A stretch of 64,000 nt of DNA from Chondrosia reniformis (lineage: Eukaryota > Porifera > Demospongiae > Chondrillida > Chondrillidae): NCBI GenBank assembly GCA_947172415.1, contig OX359195.1, positions 5,431,501 to 5,495,500 on the forward strand, read 5' to 3'. Shown here in pieces: positions 1-14,000 of the stretch (positions are counted from its first letter, which is position 1; each line of letters begins with the position of its first letter). The position numbers were made by a program, and so were the translations under genes. A model generated the notes under the pieces. The model worked only from the letters and a program-made list of their open reading frames with translations, did not search any database and was not told the origin of the DNA.

Positions 1-259
1 TAATTGGAAACATTTACTACAAAGAGTCTTCAATATGCTTCACCAAGCACTAAATCCTTTGAATTCAACTATAATTTAATCTCCACCAGTATAATATACA
101 GACAATATATGGATGAATATACTAACTCATGATCAAAGCGATATAATACTTCCTTAATTGTTATAATTGAAGTAAACATTATGAGTTAATGTAATGCAGG
201 ATGACCTAATTGTATATAAGTTGCTGTAGATTTGTACTCTTTTTGCTTTTGAACTTTTT

Positions 260-1393
260 GCTACCTAAATTTGTCACCATGTAGCTATAAGGTTTCTCTA
301 GTAGTTATGCACATTGAGTGAATGAAAATTTTATAGTGTGGGCATGTAGTTTTGAATTTACTACTGAGAACAATGGTTCAAAGCTGACCATATAGTGGTA
401 GTGACATGTGTAGGAGATGTAGTTTTGATAGTTATGTATATACGTATATGGAGGTTTTTAGTAGAATTCAGGGATATACGTATGTATGTATACAGAACAA
501 TAAGGGGCTAGGAGCACTAGTTTGTATATGGTATGAAGGCAATGCAATCAAAATAATATTAAAAAGTACAGTATACAGTATAGCGTCTATTGTGAGCTAT
601 ATAGTCCTTGGCTGGCATATGTACATTTACTCATCTATAATATTTCTTGTGTGTATACGGACAGTTACAATATAGGCCTTTTTCATAAGCATAATATTAT
701 GTTTCCTTAATCACAATTTCTTTACTTTATTAAGGTACGAGTAGAGAAGCCCGCCTTCGCTACTCCGGCGCTTCCATTTCGGTATTGCGACACTGAAAGT
801 GTGAACCGTTCGCGGAAAACCGTATACTTTCTCCGTAGATCCAATATTGCGAACGGTCGTTGTTAGGATTTTCGGCGCACGCTCCTCAGCTGCAGCGGAC
901 CCCCTTAGGACACTCTACAAAAATGGTCCAAGTGCTGGGAACGTTTGGTCGCAATGCGGTTTTGGGCGCGGGAGGAGTTCACGAACATACATTTTGAACT
1001 TCATAGATATTGCAAATTTTTAAGTTGTAAAAAAACAGTTTATTATCTCATATGTTGGCACTATGCTGTATTTGAATGTACGTTTCAAAATGAATATATA
1101 TATATTCTCTATGGCATGATTCAAGGATCAAGTTGCTATAGATTTGTACTGCAAGTTACATAGAACTCTTGTTTATACACATACGTACATGGGCACATTC
1201 TTTATTCAATTAAGGGACAACATAATATGGGAATGTTTTTGTATACTGATGTATCATGTAGCTACCTGAATTTGTCACCATGTAGTTCTAAGTTTTCTCT
1301 AGTAGGTATGCACATTGAGTGAATGAAAATTTTTATAGTGTGGGCATGTAGTTTTGAATTTTACTACTGAGAACAATGGTTCAAAGCTGATCG
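260..1393 (+). repeat. Pair of about 130-bp direct repeats 1 kb apart
   Basis: 260-391 and 1261-1393 share TTTGTCACCATGTAG, TATGCACATTGAGTGAATGA and AGAACAATGGTTCAAAGCTG. Between them is a GC-richer block (about 740-970). Could be ends of an element or a local duplication; no coding sequence inside. Confidence 0.55.
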
Positions 1394-3194
1394 TGCAGTG
1401 GGAGTTGCTTTGAAGGCAGACTGGTAGTCATGTATAGGTAAATAAATGGACACTACATTACAGGGAAGTAGTATATACACAATAACTTAATATAGTCTAC
1501 ATAATATAGCAATATATTGTCTGAAAGTTGCACAAATACACCTTGTATATATGTTGACACTATCGTAGTTAAATATTTATCTCTAAATGAAAATATATTC
1601 TCCATAGCATTTTTTAAGGATAGTTAGACGTTTCATGAATATCTTAATACATTATATATAGGTATTTTTCAAAAGTATGTAATATATATACGTATATATG
1701 TAGTCAAAGTTTCATACTTCTAATCTGCTTTGAATTAATATATATTAATGATAGATGTGCGTAATAACTTAATTAATTATAGAAATTAGGCATGCAGGAT
1801 TACGCTAGCATAGTTTTAGGGATATTTTAACATAATGCATATGAGTATATAGTGAATCATTTGCACAACAATTCCTAGTATTCCACCCAATGATTAAGCC
1901 AAAATGGCAGATCCTAGTGCAGGCCCGTACGCAGGGGGTTTGGGGGATTCAAAAGAACCCCCACTCGCTTAGGAGTCCTGAGCAGCAACTTATTATTATA
2001 CTGGTAGCCTTAGCTGCTCGCTAGCGATTGTGAGCTAGACCTTCTCCTTGTGCATGCCTTAGTTCTTGAAATTTAACCTAGTAACTATAAAGAGCAATGT
2101 GGACATAGTAGGTATAGTTCTTGAGCATAATTGGATAAAATTAAGTATTGCCTAATGTTCAAAATGGCGGACAAAAATGGAAAACCATGTGAATGTGCTT
2201 TTGCATGGTTTTCCAATCTAAATAAGATACAATACAATATATATACGTATATCATACACATTAAGATATTCTCTCCTATATCAATGAACACTTTTCATGG
2301 ATAGATAGATTTTGTTTAACAGTTTGTGATTAAATGTATTTCATTCTCCATTAATTTTGTATACATTTTCTCATTGTATATTTTAGGCTTACACACTATG
2401 ACTTAATGTCATATCATTTAGGATATCAAGATCAGAAGATTATTGATCAATTCGATACATGTACAGTCACAACACACGTTCTATGTGCTATTATATAGCC
2501 TAGTTCAGTATTAGACTGTCCTATAAGTAATAGAATAAGGATTTTGAAGAAAACCCTCAGAGTCGAAATGTCTGACAATCAAGAGAGACAACAAAATTGC
2601 ATCTTTAGACACTCTAAAAGTCGAAAGATGATCCTTTCAAAAGATGATATAAGTAAGTTTATTTTGAAACAATTGAAAGTTGCCACAAAGATAAGACAGA
2701 TAAGCAGTTACATCAAATTAGAAAATGGTGAAAAAGAGTATAGTATCATAGATTTTTATAATATACATCATATCTTTTGATGCAATCAGTCTGAGTTAAT
2801 ATATATTTATGTTTTCAAATTGAATGTACTTATGTACTAGCTAGATAAATCTCTTTATCTAATTGTTTTCAGCAGCCATTTTGTAATTGTAACCTATTGT
2901 TCTGTTTATGTACAGTAAAAAGTAGGTACAAGTATGAATAAGAAAGAATGAAAAGAAATATAAGTTAAAACACTTTTACAGTACCAGTATACTGTCTTTT
3001 TGCATTAATTCGCAATATATGTAGATTTTTTTTGACAATATACGTATATACATTATTTATCCATAGCTGTTTCTATTGAAAATACATCCTGCCAATATAG
3101 GTACATCTTCCTTAAATCTCATGTTTGGTACCTTGTATATAATTGATTTCTGAATAAAGAATTAAATGATGGAAATACATAATATGTGCAAGTT

Positions 3195-3262
3195 AAGCAA
3201 TCCAGGGAATTTGATCCAGCTGTTTTGACCTCCCTGTGTTCTGCCACTGAGCTATATAATTG
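3195..3262 (-). other. tRNA-like relic or SINE head
   Basis: Minus strand TATAGCTCAGTGGCAGAAC fits an A box and GGATCAAATTCC a B box. The acceptor ends pair poorly and no proper anticodon stem forms, so it is not a functional tRNA. Confidence 0.35.
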
Positions 3263-3433
3263 ACATGTAGATCATGCAGAGAGCTCAAGTACTCTCTAAG
3301 TATGGATGGCCAAAAAAACATGGCTTCCCTAGACACCATGCTGAATCTATACATCTCTATATATATATATATAGCAGACAAATCATCATCACTGGATCCT
3401 AAGTTGATGAGATATGGATACATAATATATGTA

Positions 3434-3516
3434 ATAATAATAATAATAGTTTATTAAAGTGACACCTGCTATACACTAAAAAAGGAAGCACTAGACCAAG
3501 CCAGGCCCATGAGTCA
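3434..3516 (+). repeat. SINE-like repeat with TAA tail, inverted copy at 4471-4560
   Basis: (TAA)n followed by AGTGACAC, GGAAGCAC and GGCCCATGAGTCACT. The same order occurs inverted at 4471-4560, so the two copies bracket about 1 kb. Confidence 0.5.
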
Positions 3517-3691
3517 CTGTAACAAAATTAATGTATAGTTAGGTAAAGTAAAGTATGTCTGGTCTGGTCTGAAGTAACTGATTCACACAAGATCTTTGGG
3601 AGTTATAGAGTCTTTCCTTCGCATTAGTTACTTTTTAAGGATAATTAACAAGTTGGCAGCATATTTAACAATAGTATAATATATAAATAAT

Positions 3692-3752
3692 AAATATCAA
3701 ATGTAATAGTTAATATACATATTATGTATATTAACTATTACATTTGATATTT
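3692..3752. other. Perfect hairpin, 29-bp arms and 3-nt loop
   Basis: AAATATCAAATGTAATAGTT... (3692-3720) is exactly complementary to 3724-3752 around ATT. It could extrude as a cruciform or be a tiny foldback. Confidence 0.7.
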
Positions 3753-4532
3753 GATATCTGCAAGATGTACATGTGTAACTGTCACATATATACGTATACA
3801 CAATGGTTGTCCATGTTCAGCTGGCTAAGGATCATTGATCTCCTATATATATATATAGAGAGAGAGCTGAAAACCACATGTACAACTAAAGTTGCATGTC
3901 ATTTGCTGAGGGTGGGTGGTACCAATGTATAAAACACATGTACAACTGGGAACAAACAGATATATAGAGTTAATCATCATAGCTGTATCATAATGGTTGT
4001 CGTATATCTCATATACCTCGTACATGTACGTATACATTTAAATATACCTTACAGTTCCAATTGAATTTACTTTTTATATTATAGTGAATACATATGTATG
4101 AAAAAATCAGACCTTGATATCAAAGTGAAATTGAACTTACCTATTTTATATCTTTCATTATATATTTGAAGATTATCATTTTAAAAATCTCTTTATTAGT
4201 TAGCTTACTGCATGGTTGTATACATATTATATATATAATATATTTGTTTTTGTCTTCTCCTCACCTGTTCGGCATGATCCCTTGATCAGTTTGCGTGTTT
4301 AATCCGCCTGTAATATCCCACTGAATTTCATCGTTTTACATTATCTCCATTTATATTATGAATGATACAGAATACCTTTGTATGTGCATGTAGGTAAGAT
4401 TCATAGCAGCTGATTTATAATATTAGAGACTAATTATAAGCATACATGTATTATATAGATAGATATAGAGTGACTCATGGGCCCCAGCTTGGCCTTGTGC
4501 TTCTTTCTAAAAAGTATATACACGTGTCACTC

Positions 4533-4564
<32 letters not shown>

Positions 4565-4665
4565 TTACATGTAATAATAATAATATATATATAGTAAAGA
4601 TAATACTTATCCATTAGGCGACCGCAATTTTCAGGGTTGTCCATGTAGTAGGCATAGCTCCACTG

Positions 4666-4676
4666 TATTTAAATAG
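4666..4676 (+). promoter_or_regulatory. Possible TATA-like element of the SRCR gene
   Basis: TATTTAAATAG lies about 107 bp upstream of the ATG at 4783 and is the best TATA-like match near it. In this AT-rich DNA such a match is weak evidence alone, and no transcription start is known. Confidence 0.25.
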
Positions 4677-4782
4677 GGCGATCTGACTTGCAAGCGTGCT
4701 AAAATATAAAGCAATTTTCCTTGACTGACAAAATCTATAGCAGTGAACGAGGAATATAACTTATAACCATTGCTGATAACAA

Positions 4783-5098
4783 ATGGGCTACAACATTGTG
4801 CTCATTTTGCTACTCGTCTCCTCTTACGTGCCACTTGCTGCACCCAAAGATGGGGGTAATCAATGTGGAGCCATTCCTCATGACGGCATACCGACTCAAA
4901 TTTTGCTAAAGTTGCTGGCTGAAGAAAGCGTCGGAAAAATCAGCGAGAGCGTGGTCCAGCTAGAAAGAAGAATCGCGACTGTGATCAACAATGCTACATC
5001 CAATTTTCAATATTCTCTGCACAACCTGTCTTCTCAGGTATATGCACTGCAACACCAGAATCAAGAATTGACATGTGATCCAACCACTTCTATTGCAA
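4783..5098 (+). CDS. Exon 1: signal peptide plus coiled-coil spacer of the SRCR gene
   Basis: The ATG opens a hydrophobic run (IVLILLLVSSYV) followed by a likely cleavage near LAAP-K, typical of a secretory signal. Residues after it include two cysteines bracketing a heptad-like amphipathic helix (LLAEESVGKISESVVQLERR) and two NxS/T sites (NATS, NLSS), so an oligomerising glycosylated stalk is plausible. The frame closes at 5101-5103, so splicing must occur before that. A|GTTAGC at 5098/5099 gives the phase 1 needed by the next exon. The donor is weak, so the end is tentative. Confidence 0.7.
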
Positions 5099-8000
5099 GT
5101 TAGCTATTATGTTTACAGTATATGTTTATCAAAACTGTATTTAATTTAGAAAGTTTGGTATATATATAAATATATGCTATAGCTAATGTTATTTATTATT
5201 GCTATATACAGTCGATATCCCCTTTTAAATATAATTACAAGAAATATACTATTATAAGCTGAAACAATATATACTGGAAAAATAAAATTTACAATTCAAT
5301 TAGATATATATAGAAAAATAGTAACTGTTCATGACAAGTGGTATGTAAATATATATAAGAACAGCAATGGCATATATACAGTCGACTCCTGATATAACGA
5401 ACACCAAAATCCCAGCATAATTGTTCTTTATAAAAGAAGTTCTTTATAACCAAATGTACTTTATTTGTATATAACTATACAAATGAACTACTCATCAGTG
5501 CAGTATGAATACAGTAGAATGCTTACAAATTAAAATTACGTAAATGGTACTCAGGGTGGACTTTTCAACTGAAAATTTGTCACAAATACCCTTAATTCTC
5601 CTTCCTCCCTTTATTCACTTCATCCAGTAACTTCGGTTTATATTATGATAAATACAGCCATTTTTGGCTTCACACATACATAATCATAAGTTAACACGTT
5701 CGTTATAATAGAAGTTTGTTTAGGGTTGTTTGTTATAAACAGAAGGAATTGAATGGACAGGAAATTGTTTTTTGACAATCATTCGTTATAACCCAAAATT
5801 CGTTATGAGCGAGTTCGTTATATATAAGTGGAGTCGACTGTATCAACTGGTAATGTACATTGTGTCTGCTACATGTATACAAATGATGATTTGAAGAGAG
5901 GAACCACTGTATATTAAATACATGTTTAATTTGCATTTTGCTAATTGCAGGGAACAGTCTGAAAATTAGGCTGTCTGGTGGTGCTCATGCCAATGAAGGA
6001 AAAGTTGAAATATTTTTTGATAACATTTGGGGAACGGTCTGTGACAATGGATGGGATATCAATGATGCTAATGTTGTATGCAGGATGCTTGGATATTCTC
6101 ATGCACTGGCAGCTAGATCATCTTCTTACTACGGAGAAGGAAGTGGTCCCATTTGGCTGGATAATGTTGGGTGCACCAGTTTGGAGGGCAGCATAGGTGA
6201 ATGTTCTCACTCTGGGTGGGGAGTACTTTCAGCTTGTAACCATGACAAAGATGCTGCAGTGGTGTGTTCAAGTGAGTAATTAGTATGTATGCATATGATT
6301 TTTAAGACTATTTTCTTAATTTAAGTATATTAGATGATTGAGGGGTTTTGTGGCATATTATGATCAATTAATTGCATGATCATCATATGTCACAAAACCC
6401 CTCAATTTAATCTTTCCTTTCCAATTCTGCATGCTCTACTAGCCTGGATTATATTATACAGCTTTCTCTGGGAGTATACACTTTATATATATATGTACAG
6501 TGCATGACTGTGTACATCCTTGTTATATATATACAGTGTAGTCCACATAATTCGAATCTCAGAATTCATTATCAAAAATTTGAATTAGGCGAAAATTTGA
6601 ATTATCAGTATTTCATTGAAATCAAATATACATATCTCTGAAGATTTCTGTGTGGCTAGGTACTAACATTATAAAGTCTTTTCGGTATCACACTAGCCGG
6701 GCTAAATTGGACAAAAGAATATTATCAATAAACCAAACATTTCGACCCCAATCCAGGGGTCTTCATCAGTGGTAAATGATCTATATGTATACAAGGCAAG
6801 CACTGTTTTTTATACGTAAAGTGAGAGTGATAATTGAACGTGAAATGATGTTGTAGTTCAAAGTCTAAGAGTGTGGAGGGGGGTCAAGAGTGTAAGGAAT
6901 GAATGAGAGGATTATAAGTGAATGGTAACGGGCCTACATCTCTATTTAAATTGTTTTTCTCCGACCTGATATGCCATGCCTCCAGTGTGCATCGCTGTGT
7001 GTAGTGTGGGTGGCTGTCCACAACCTGTGCCTCCTTCCAGTCTATCATGTGCATCTCCTCCATGGCATGCTCTGCTACTGCTGATTGAGCTGGGTTTCCA
7101 CTTCAGCTGTGGTTGAAGTTCTCTAGCGTTTTTTCTGGGAGTTACCAAACGAGCGATTATCCTGCAGTCGATTCTTATTCTTCATAATAGTGCTGAGCAT
7201 ATACTACAAGGAGTATTGTACTCGGCTGCTACGTCCTTTTTCTTTTGCCAGGTGGCAGACCTTCAACGCATTCAACGATTTCACACTTTTTCTTTAGAGA
7301 TAAAGATTGGTAGCTATTTCTTTTCATTAATATTTCTAGAAATAACGAAATAAATGAAATTGCCCACTCGAAATTTTATATTGCTGATATGCAGGGAATA
7401 TACGATTATTCTAATTAAGCGAAATTTTGAAAGAACCGGATACTAATTATGTGGACTACACTGTATATGCATGAAAATCTAACACACCACTTTCCTACAT
7501 GCTATACCTACTCTGTAAAAAAGCCTATAGGGAACTATAAATTTGGAGAGAGCTTTGGATGAAGATACAGGAGTCTTTTCTTAATTCTTCTTATGCTCCA
7601 CTGGGTCAGACAGCTTTTTCTTGGAATTCCACCCTTCATTAGTGCATGAACCTGGGAATCTTTGTCTTTTGATCTCTCGTGATCATACATGAGAGTCCTT
7701 GACATATTAATATATAATTAGTACATAATATATGCACAGCTTCTTTGTCAATTAATTCCTCTGTTCAATTAATATGAAGAATTATATAAATTGTTTAGAT
7801 TCTACCAGAAATGCCTCTAAGGTGGAAATAAAGCTGGTTCAGTCCACAAGCTACTTAAGTGGAAGAGTAGCTGTGTACTACAACAACACTTGGGGCACAT
7901 TGTGTGATGAAGGATGGGACATCAGAGATGCTCACGTGGTCTGTAGAATGCTTGGATTCCATCATGCTGTGGAGGCCAGGTCTGGTGCTTCCTTTGGAGA

Positions 8001-11000
8001 AGGAACAGGTCCTGTGTGGTTATCTAACTTGGGATGCTCAGGGAGTGAATCAAATATATCACAGTGTGCTAACAGTACTAGTGAATGGAGTGAACAGGAT
8101 TGTGGACATGATAGAGATGTTGGAGTTGTATGCACTGGTGAGCTACTCCTTTGAGATACGTATATACTCTTCCTACTGTATCTATGCTAAGTTACACTTC
8201 TAGATCTGTTCCCAAGAAAAATTGGTAAATAAGGAAATTGTAATGATGGAATATATACATAATAATATTATATTCCTTGACACTGAACTTAAAGTAATTT
8301 ACCCTGTTTTTGTATTTTATTATTATATTCATCTATATATATACTACACAGTGCAAGTTACAAATTTATACACGGATGCAAATGACTCCCAAAATAATCA
8401 CAATCAGGTATATTAAACGCTACAAGACTTTAGCCACACTGAAATTCTCAACTGCTGCATACAGAGTAGTAGTCTCTACAGATCATATAAGGTTAAACAC
8501 ATGGCCTTCCAATTACCTTTTCACACCTTAGTATAGACTGAAGATGATGCATCTGCATGCCATTATCAGCAAAAATTCCAGTCTCATACAGGGGGTCTCA
8601 GCCAATAATCACCGCAGATTTGACTTGCCTTGAGTGTGAGCTAGGAGTACCGTTGGTTGCTTGCATGCATTCACATAAACAACAGGGTTAGAGACAATTT
8701 GGTAACTTCCACACAAGGGACATTGTTCATGAAATAAATTAAAGGCCCCAGCCAAGGGACATCACATACAGATACAAAGGCCTTGGCCTTTTTTGTCCTT
8801 GTGTACAAGTTACAAAATGGTCTCTAACCCTGTTGATTATGCGAATGCATGCAACCAACCGTCGGTGTTTAGCTCCCTCACAAGGCAAATCAAATCTGCT
8901 GTGGTTATTAGCTGAGACTCCTTTAATACTGGAACCTTTGTTGATATATGGCATGCAGATGCATCATCTTCAGTCTATACTAAGGTGTGAAAAGGTAATT
9001 GGTAGGCCATGTGTTCTACTTTGCAATTGGATGATCTGTATCAACTACTACTCTCTATGCAGTAGTTGAGGATTTCAAAGCCTGCAACAGTACTAGTGTG
9101 ACTAAAGTCTTGTACTGTTTAAAATACTGATTATCCTAGGGGTCACTTGGATCTCTTTAAATTTGTATAACTTGCACTGTGTAGTACTTGATTGCAATTT
9201 TAATATATATTGCCAGTAACTTTCACTGTGTAGTGTACTTGAGTGTAATTAGCCTTCACTATACTTAAGACATTCACTATGAGCAATTTCGTTATGAGAT
9301 TCTACTGTACACATGGATAAGAATAAAGCCTTGTTGAACATCAGTAACATAAATTTACTAATTCTGGACGTTTCAATCCGGAAGTCTTCATCAGTAATAA
9401 AGGAATGGGAATATCAAGTAGGAAATTAGTAAATTCATGTTGCTGACGTTCAACAAGGCTTTATGCTCATAATGATCGCAATAAACACTCCTAATTCCTA
9501 CACATGGACAAGTAAAAAATGTAAGAAGAGAAGACAGAGCTATATGGTCGACTAAACGAATTTCTTTTGCATCAATATAGGGACAATTCTGCCTCAAACT
9601 TAACGTAAACGTACACAAATACGCTTTATCTAACCTTCGCTATAACTCATTTATTCCGTAGCTCCTTCTCGTAGGAGAGCGTCGACTTGTCATAGCCGTT
9701 CTCGAAAGGATGATCTTCTGTAACAACGAGCCGGTGACGTTTTCGCAACGTCACATGATAATCCACTAAATGTGTATACGAAGGTGTTGATGACGCACAA
9801 CAGCAACATCACAATACATCACCAGATTGCGCCATCGTAAGCCTGAATTCTTCATTATATCCCGATTATTTTGCAACTTTAATTAAGCAAAACTTTGCCA
9901 GACGTTTGACATACACATGTACCTTGATATATGTCGGTTTCACAGTGATCTGATTTTTATCAATATAACACTTGGTTTCAATATAAATTTTCTATACCTT
10001 TTCTATAATCCTATGGTATTTTATATACAGATTTTGTGACCTAAATCAAAAATCCCTTAATTTTAAATGAGTCCTATACCCTAAACTTTATGATACTATG
10101 CCCATTCTGTTGTTAGGTCCTTTCCTAGAGCCATATAAATTATTTATATTATATTATATTATTTATTTATATTAGATTATCTTAGTATATTGTAACTTGT
10201 ACTGTATCTATAAATACAGACACAGCCACATATAACAAAATTAATGTTTTTGATTTTGAACATCATGAGACTACTAATATGATTCTCTATACACATATAT
10301 AGAAAACCCATTGACACAGAATGTGAGATTAGTTGATGGACAGCATCCAGCTGAGGGACGAGTGGAAATTTATAATCCAAATACTGGAGCCTTTGGTGCT
10401 ATATATGCTTCTGGTTGGGATCTCAATGATGCTAAAGTGGTCTGTAACATGCTTGGATATCCATACGCTCTTTATGCTAGGAGAAATAGCCATGGAATAT
10501 ATGGATATGGTCCGTGGTATACTGTTGCATATTACTTCAGATGTGCTGGAACAGAAAACAGCATCTACAATTGCAACTATTATGATTACAATTCTCAGCA
10601 AACAGACACTGCAGGAGTATCATGTTCAGGTACAGTAATATCACCAAGGGCAAGAGGCTCTGAAAAATGATATATGTATACAGCCATATGCATGTATTGT
10701 ACACTTGTTTGTTGCTCTAAATATAATACATATATAGCTACTGTGAAACATATACAGTACAAATACATATTCTAGTTTAAATTTAAATGTCATTCCTTGA
10801 ACATACAGAATCTCCTGAGACATTATCTGTAAGGCTCGTTAATGGTAGTCACCCTGCTGAAGGCAGAGTGGAGGTCTACTACAACAACACTTGGGGCACA
10901 GTGTGTGATGAAGGATGGGACATCAGAGATGCAACTGTAGTCTGTAGAATGCTTGGATACAGCTATGCTGTAGGAGCTAAATCATCAGCCTCCTTTGGAG

Positions 11001-14000
11001 AAGGAAGTGGTCCAGTTTGGTTTGAAAATGTCACTTGTGATGAATCAGAGAGTAATTTGATTTACTGCTCTCATCGTGGAGTTGGTGTGAGCAGCTGTGG
11101 ACATGGTAGAGATGCAGGAGTAGTTTGCTATGGTGAGTAGTTGTTTTGTTCAATCTATATATTACATATATGGTGTCATAAGTTTATATTACGTTTGTTA
11201 GATTATCATCACAGTGGACATTCCAATGTCACAGTCAGACTTGCTGGTGGATCACATCCAGGTGAAGGAAGAGTAGAAGTGTACTTTGCAGGAGAGTGGG
11301 GAAGAGTCTGTGAATATGGATGGGACATTAATGATGCCAGAGTGATCTGTAGCATGTTGGGATATATTGAAGCTACTCATTCCACATCAGCTGGTTTTGG
11401 AGAAGGAAGCGGACCCATTTGGTTGACCTATGTACGTTGTAGTGGAACAGAGTCCAATATTGCTTCTTGTCCGGTATCCTACAGATGGGGACAGAGTCAT
11501 GCGTGCACTGAAGGATATTCAAAGGATGCAGGAGTAGTTTGTTTAAGTAGGGAAAAATACATACATACAAAAGAACTGACTGTATATAAATGTATACATT
11601 GCCCCATGCAGCACTTACAACAAGACGAAATCAATAATATGAACATGCAAAATAGAGCTAACTGAATTTTGCATGCCACATACACAAAATAATCGATAAG
11701 AGTTCATAGTTGCTACATGCAGCCGACAACAGAGATGCAGTAGAATCCTGGGTACTGCACTTGTCAATATGCCGTTGCATCCAGGCTTCCAATTGTTCGC
11801 GTTGGTATTTCCATGCTTCACACCTCATCAATCAATCAATCAATCAATCCTCATCAAAATATATATACACGGTTACGAACAGGAAGCCATACATTAACAT
11901 AATTTCTAAAAACAATGTAGGGGCCTTCGGCGCCCCAAAAAATGAAATTTCAAATAGGGATGCAGCTCATTTACTAATACCAAACTTCGCGTCAGAGCGG
12001 CCATCTTTATTGCATAACGCAAGCGACGTCATAAAAGTGGCTACCAGCAACTAAAATAAAGTAATAGCTAATTTTTGCGTATTGGAGTACTATACCATCA
12101 CAGCGGGCAGGTTTAAGGTAAGGCTGACTATGCCATAGTTGATTCAGAACTTTATCTATGCTCTAAATTCTCTTTAATGCTTTTTTCTGCTGTTAAAAAA
12201 TCTCACGGTCTAGGACCCCTTGGCCCCCCTAAATCCGCCCCTGATCCCGCACTCGAACTACTTGGCCGCTTCGTTGGGCTTTAATATGTATATTCATAAT
12301 CTTGACGAATGAGGACGCTTACATGTCCTGAACATTATAAATAATCATAGTTAACTAAAGCTTCCTGAACGTATAAATTCAGTGTTATAATAGTTGTTGT
12401 GTATTATATATATATCTATATTATATCTTTCCGTAAAATGAAGCCATGCAACCATCTGTTGTCAATCTTCATGTAGCCATTCCCTTGGATATAAAAGTAA
12501 GACTATCTGATAATGATCCAGCTAAAGGAAGAGTAGAAGTGTATTACAACAATACTTGGGGAACAGTCTGTCCAAGTGGATGGGACATTAGAGATGCACA
12601 TGTGATTTGCAAGATGCTTGGATATCTGTATGCTGTGGAAACTCAGTCTTCCTACCATTACGGATTAAGTAACAGCAGTAGAGTGCAGTGGTTGAATAAC
12701 GTCCAATGCAATGGACAAGAGACAAATATTACAGAATGTATACATGATGGATGGTATGAACACAATTGTCCTAATGATCAGGAAGTTGCTGTTAAGTGTT
12801 TTGGTTAGTCCAATTCTTAATTTATCCTACCAGTTGGCCATATATACTTATATATATAATTTTATATTAATCAACTTCACCAGCTGCAGGCTTTCATGCA
12901 TTTATGTCGAAAGGTTCCAAAATTAAATTCCATTTTAACATTTTATTATATTAAACATAAAATCTTTTGCATAAATTACTATATATAGTAATTTTCATAT
13001 ATAAAAGATATAGCTATACAGTGCAAGTTACAATATACTATATATATTATACAGTACAAGTTACAATATACTAAGGTAATCTAAATAAATAATATAATAT
13101 AATATAATATAATTAAATAATTCATATGGCTCCAAGAAAGGACCTAGCAACAGAATGGGCGTATTATCATAAAGTTTAGGGTATAAAACTCATTTTAAAT
13201 TAAGGGATTTTTTATTTAGGCCTCCGTTTGTTAGAAAACAGAGGACAAAGTCTGCATATAAAATGCCATAGGACTATAGAAAACCTGTAGGAAATTTATC
13301 TTCAAACCAGGTGTTATATTAATAAAAATTTTCAATAATTGGTCAAATCACTTTGAAACCAACATATATCATGATACATGTCTATGACAAACATCTGGCA
13401 AAATTTTATTTAATTAAAATTGCAAAATAATCAAGATATAATGAAGAATTTAAGGTTATGATTGTGCAATCTGGTGATGTATTATGATTTTTTCTTCTAG
13501 TGTCTGCCTAGCTGTCCTAGCATAGAAGTTACTGCATTATAATATAAATCCATGTCATCATCTCTGTTCTCTCTTAGGGGGGATGGGCCAGGTCATATAA
13601 AGACTCCTTTATATATTGGTGTAGAGCTGTAAGCATGATTTTCCCATCATGATGAAAGCAGCAGAGCTATCTAATACTAAACATATTGTGATTTTTTGAG
13701 TGAAATTTAAATGCAACTTAGGTTGGAGAAAGGAGTAGTTTATGTAAAAAATGGATTCCAACCAACTGAGAGTATTGTATGAAAATATGTTTTACATATA
13801 GATCCTTCAAAAAGAAACATTCCAGTCAGACTTGTTGGTGGATCACATTCTGCTGAAGGAAGAGTGGAAGTTAATGTGGATGGAGAATGGGGAACAATAA
13901 ATTACCAGTATTGGGATATTAGAGATGCAACTGTGATCTGCAGAATGCTGGGATTCCAATTTGCTCTCCAAGCAAGAGGAGCAAATTCTTACCCTTTTAG

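Larger units (their letters stand above)
1..4665. other. Gene-poor AT-rich stretch upstream of the SRCR gene
   Basis: Apart from the repeats listed, I see TA and TAA microsatellites (3358, 3844, 4533) and a patch at 1917-1970 (CCCGTACGCAGGGGGTTTGG) that looks like a transposon end. The open frames are short and unconvincing. Confidence 0.5.

Noticed and set aside
3195..3262. Functional tRNA gene
   Set aside because: A and B boxes are visible, but the acceptor and anticodon stems do not pair.
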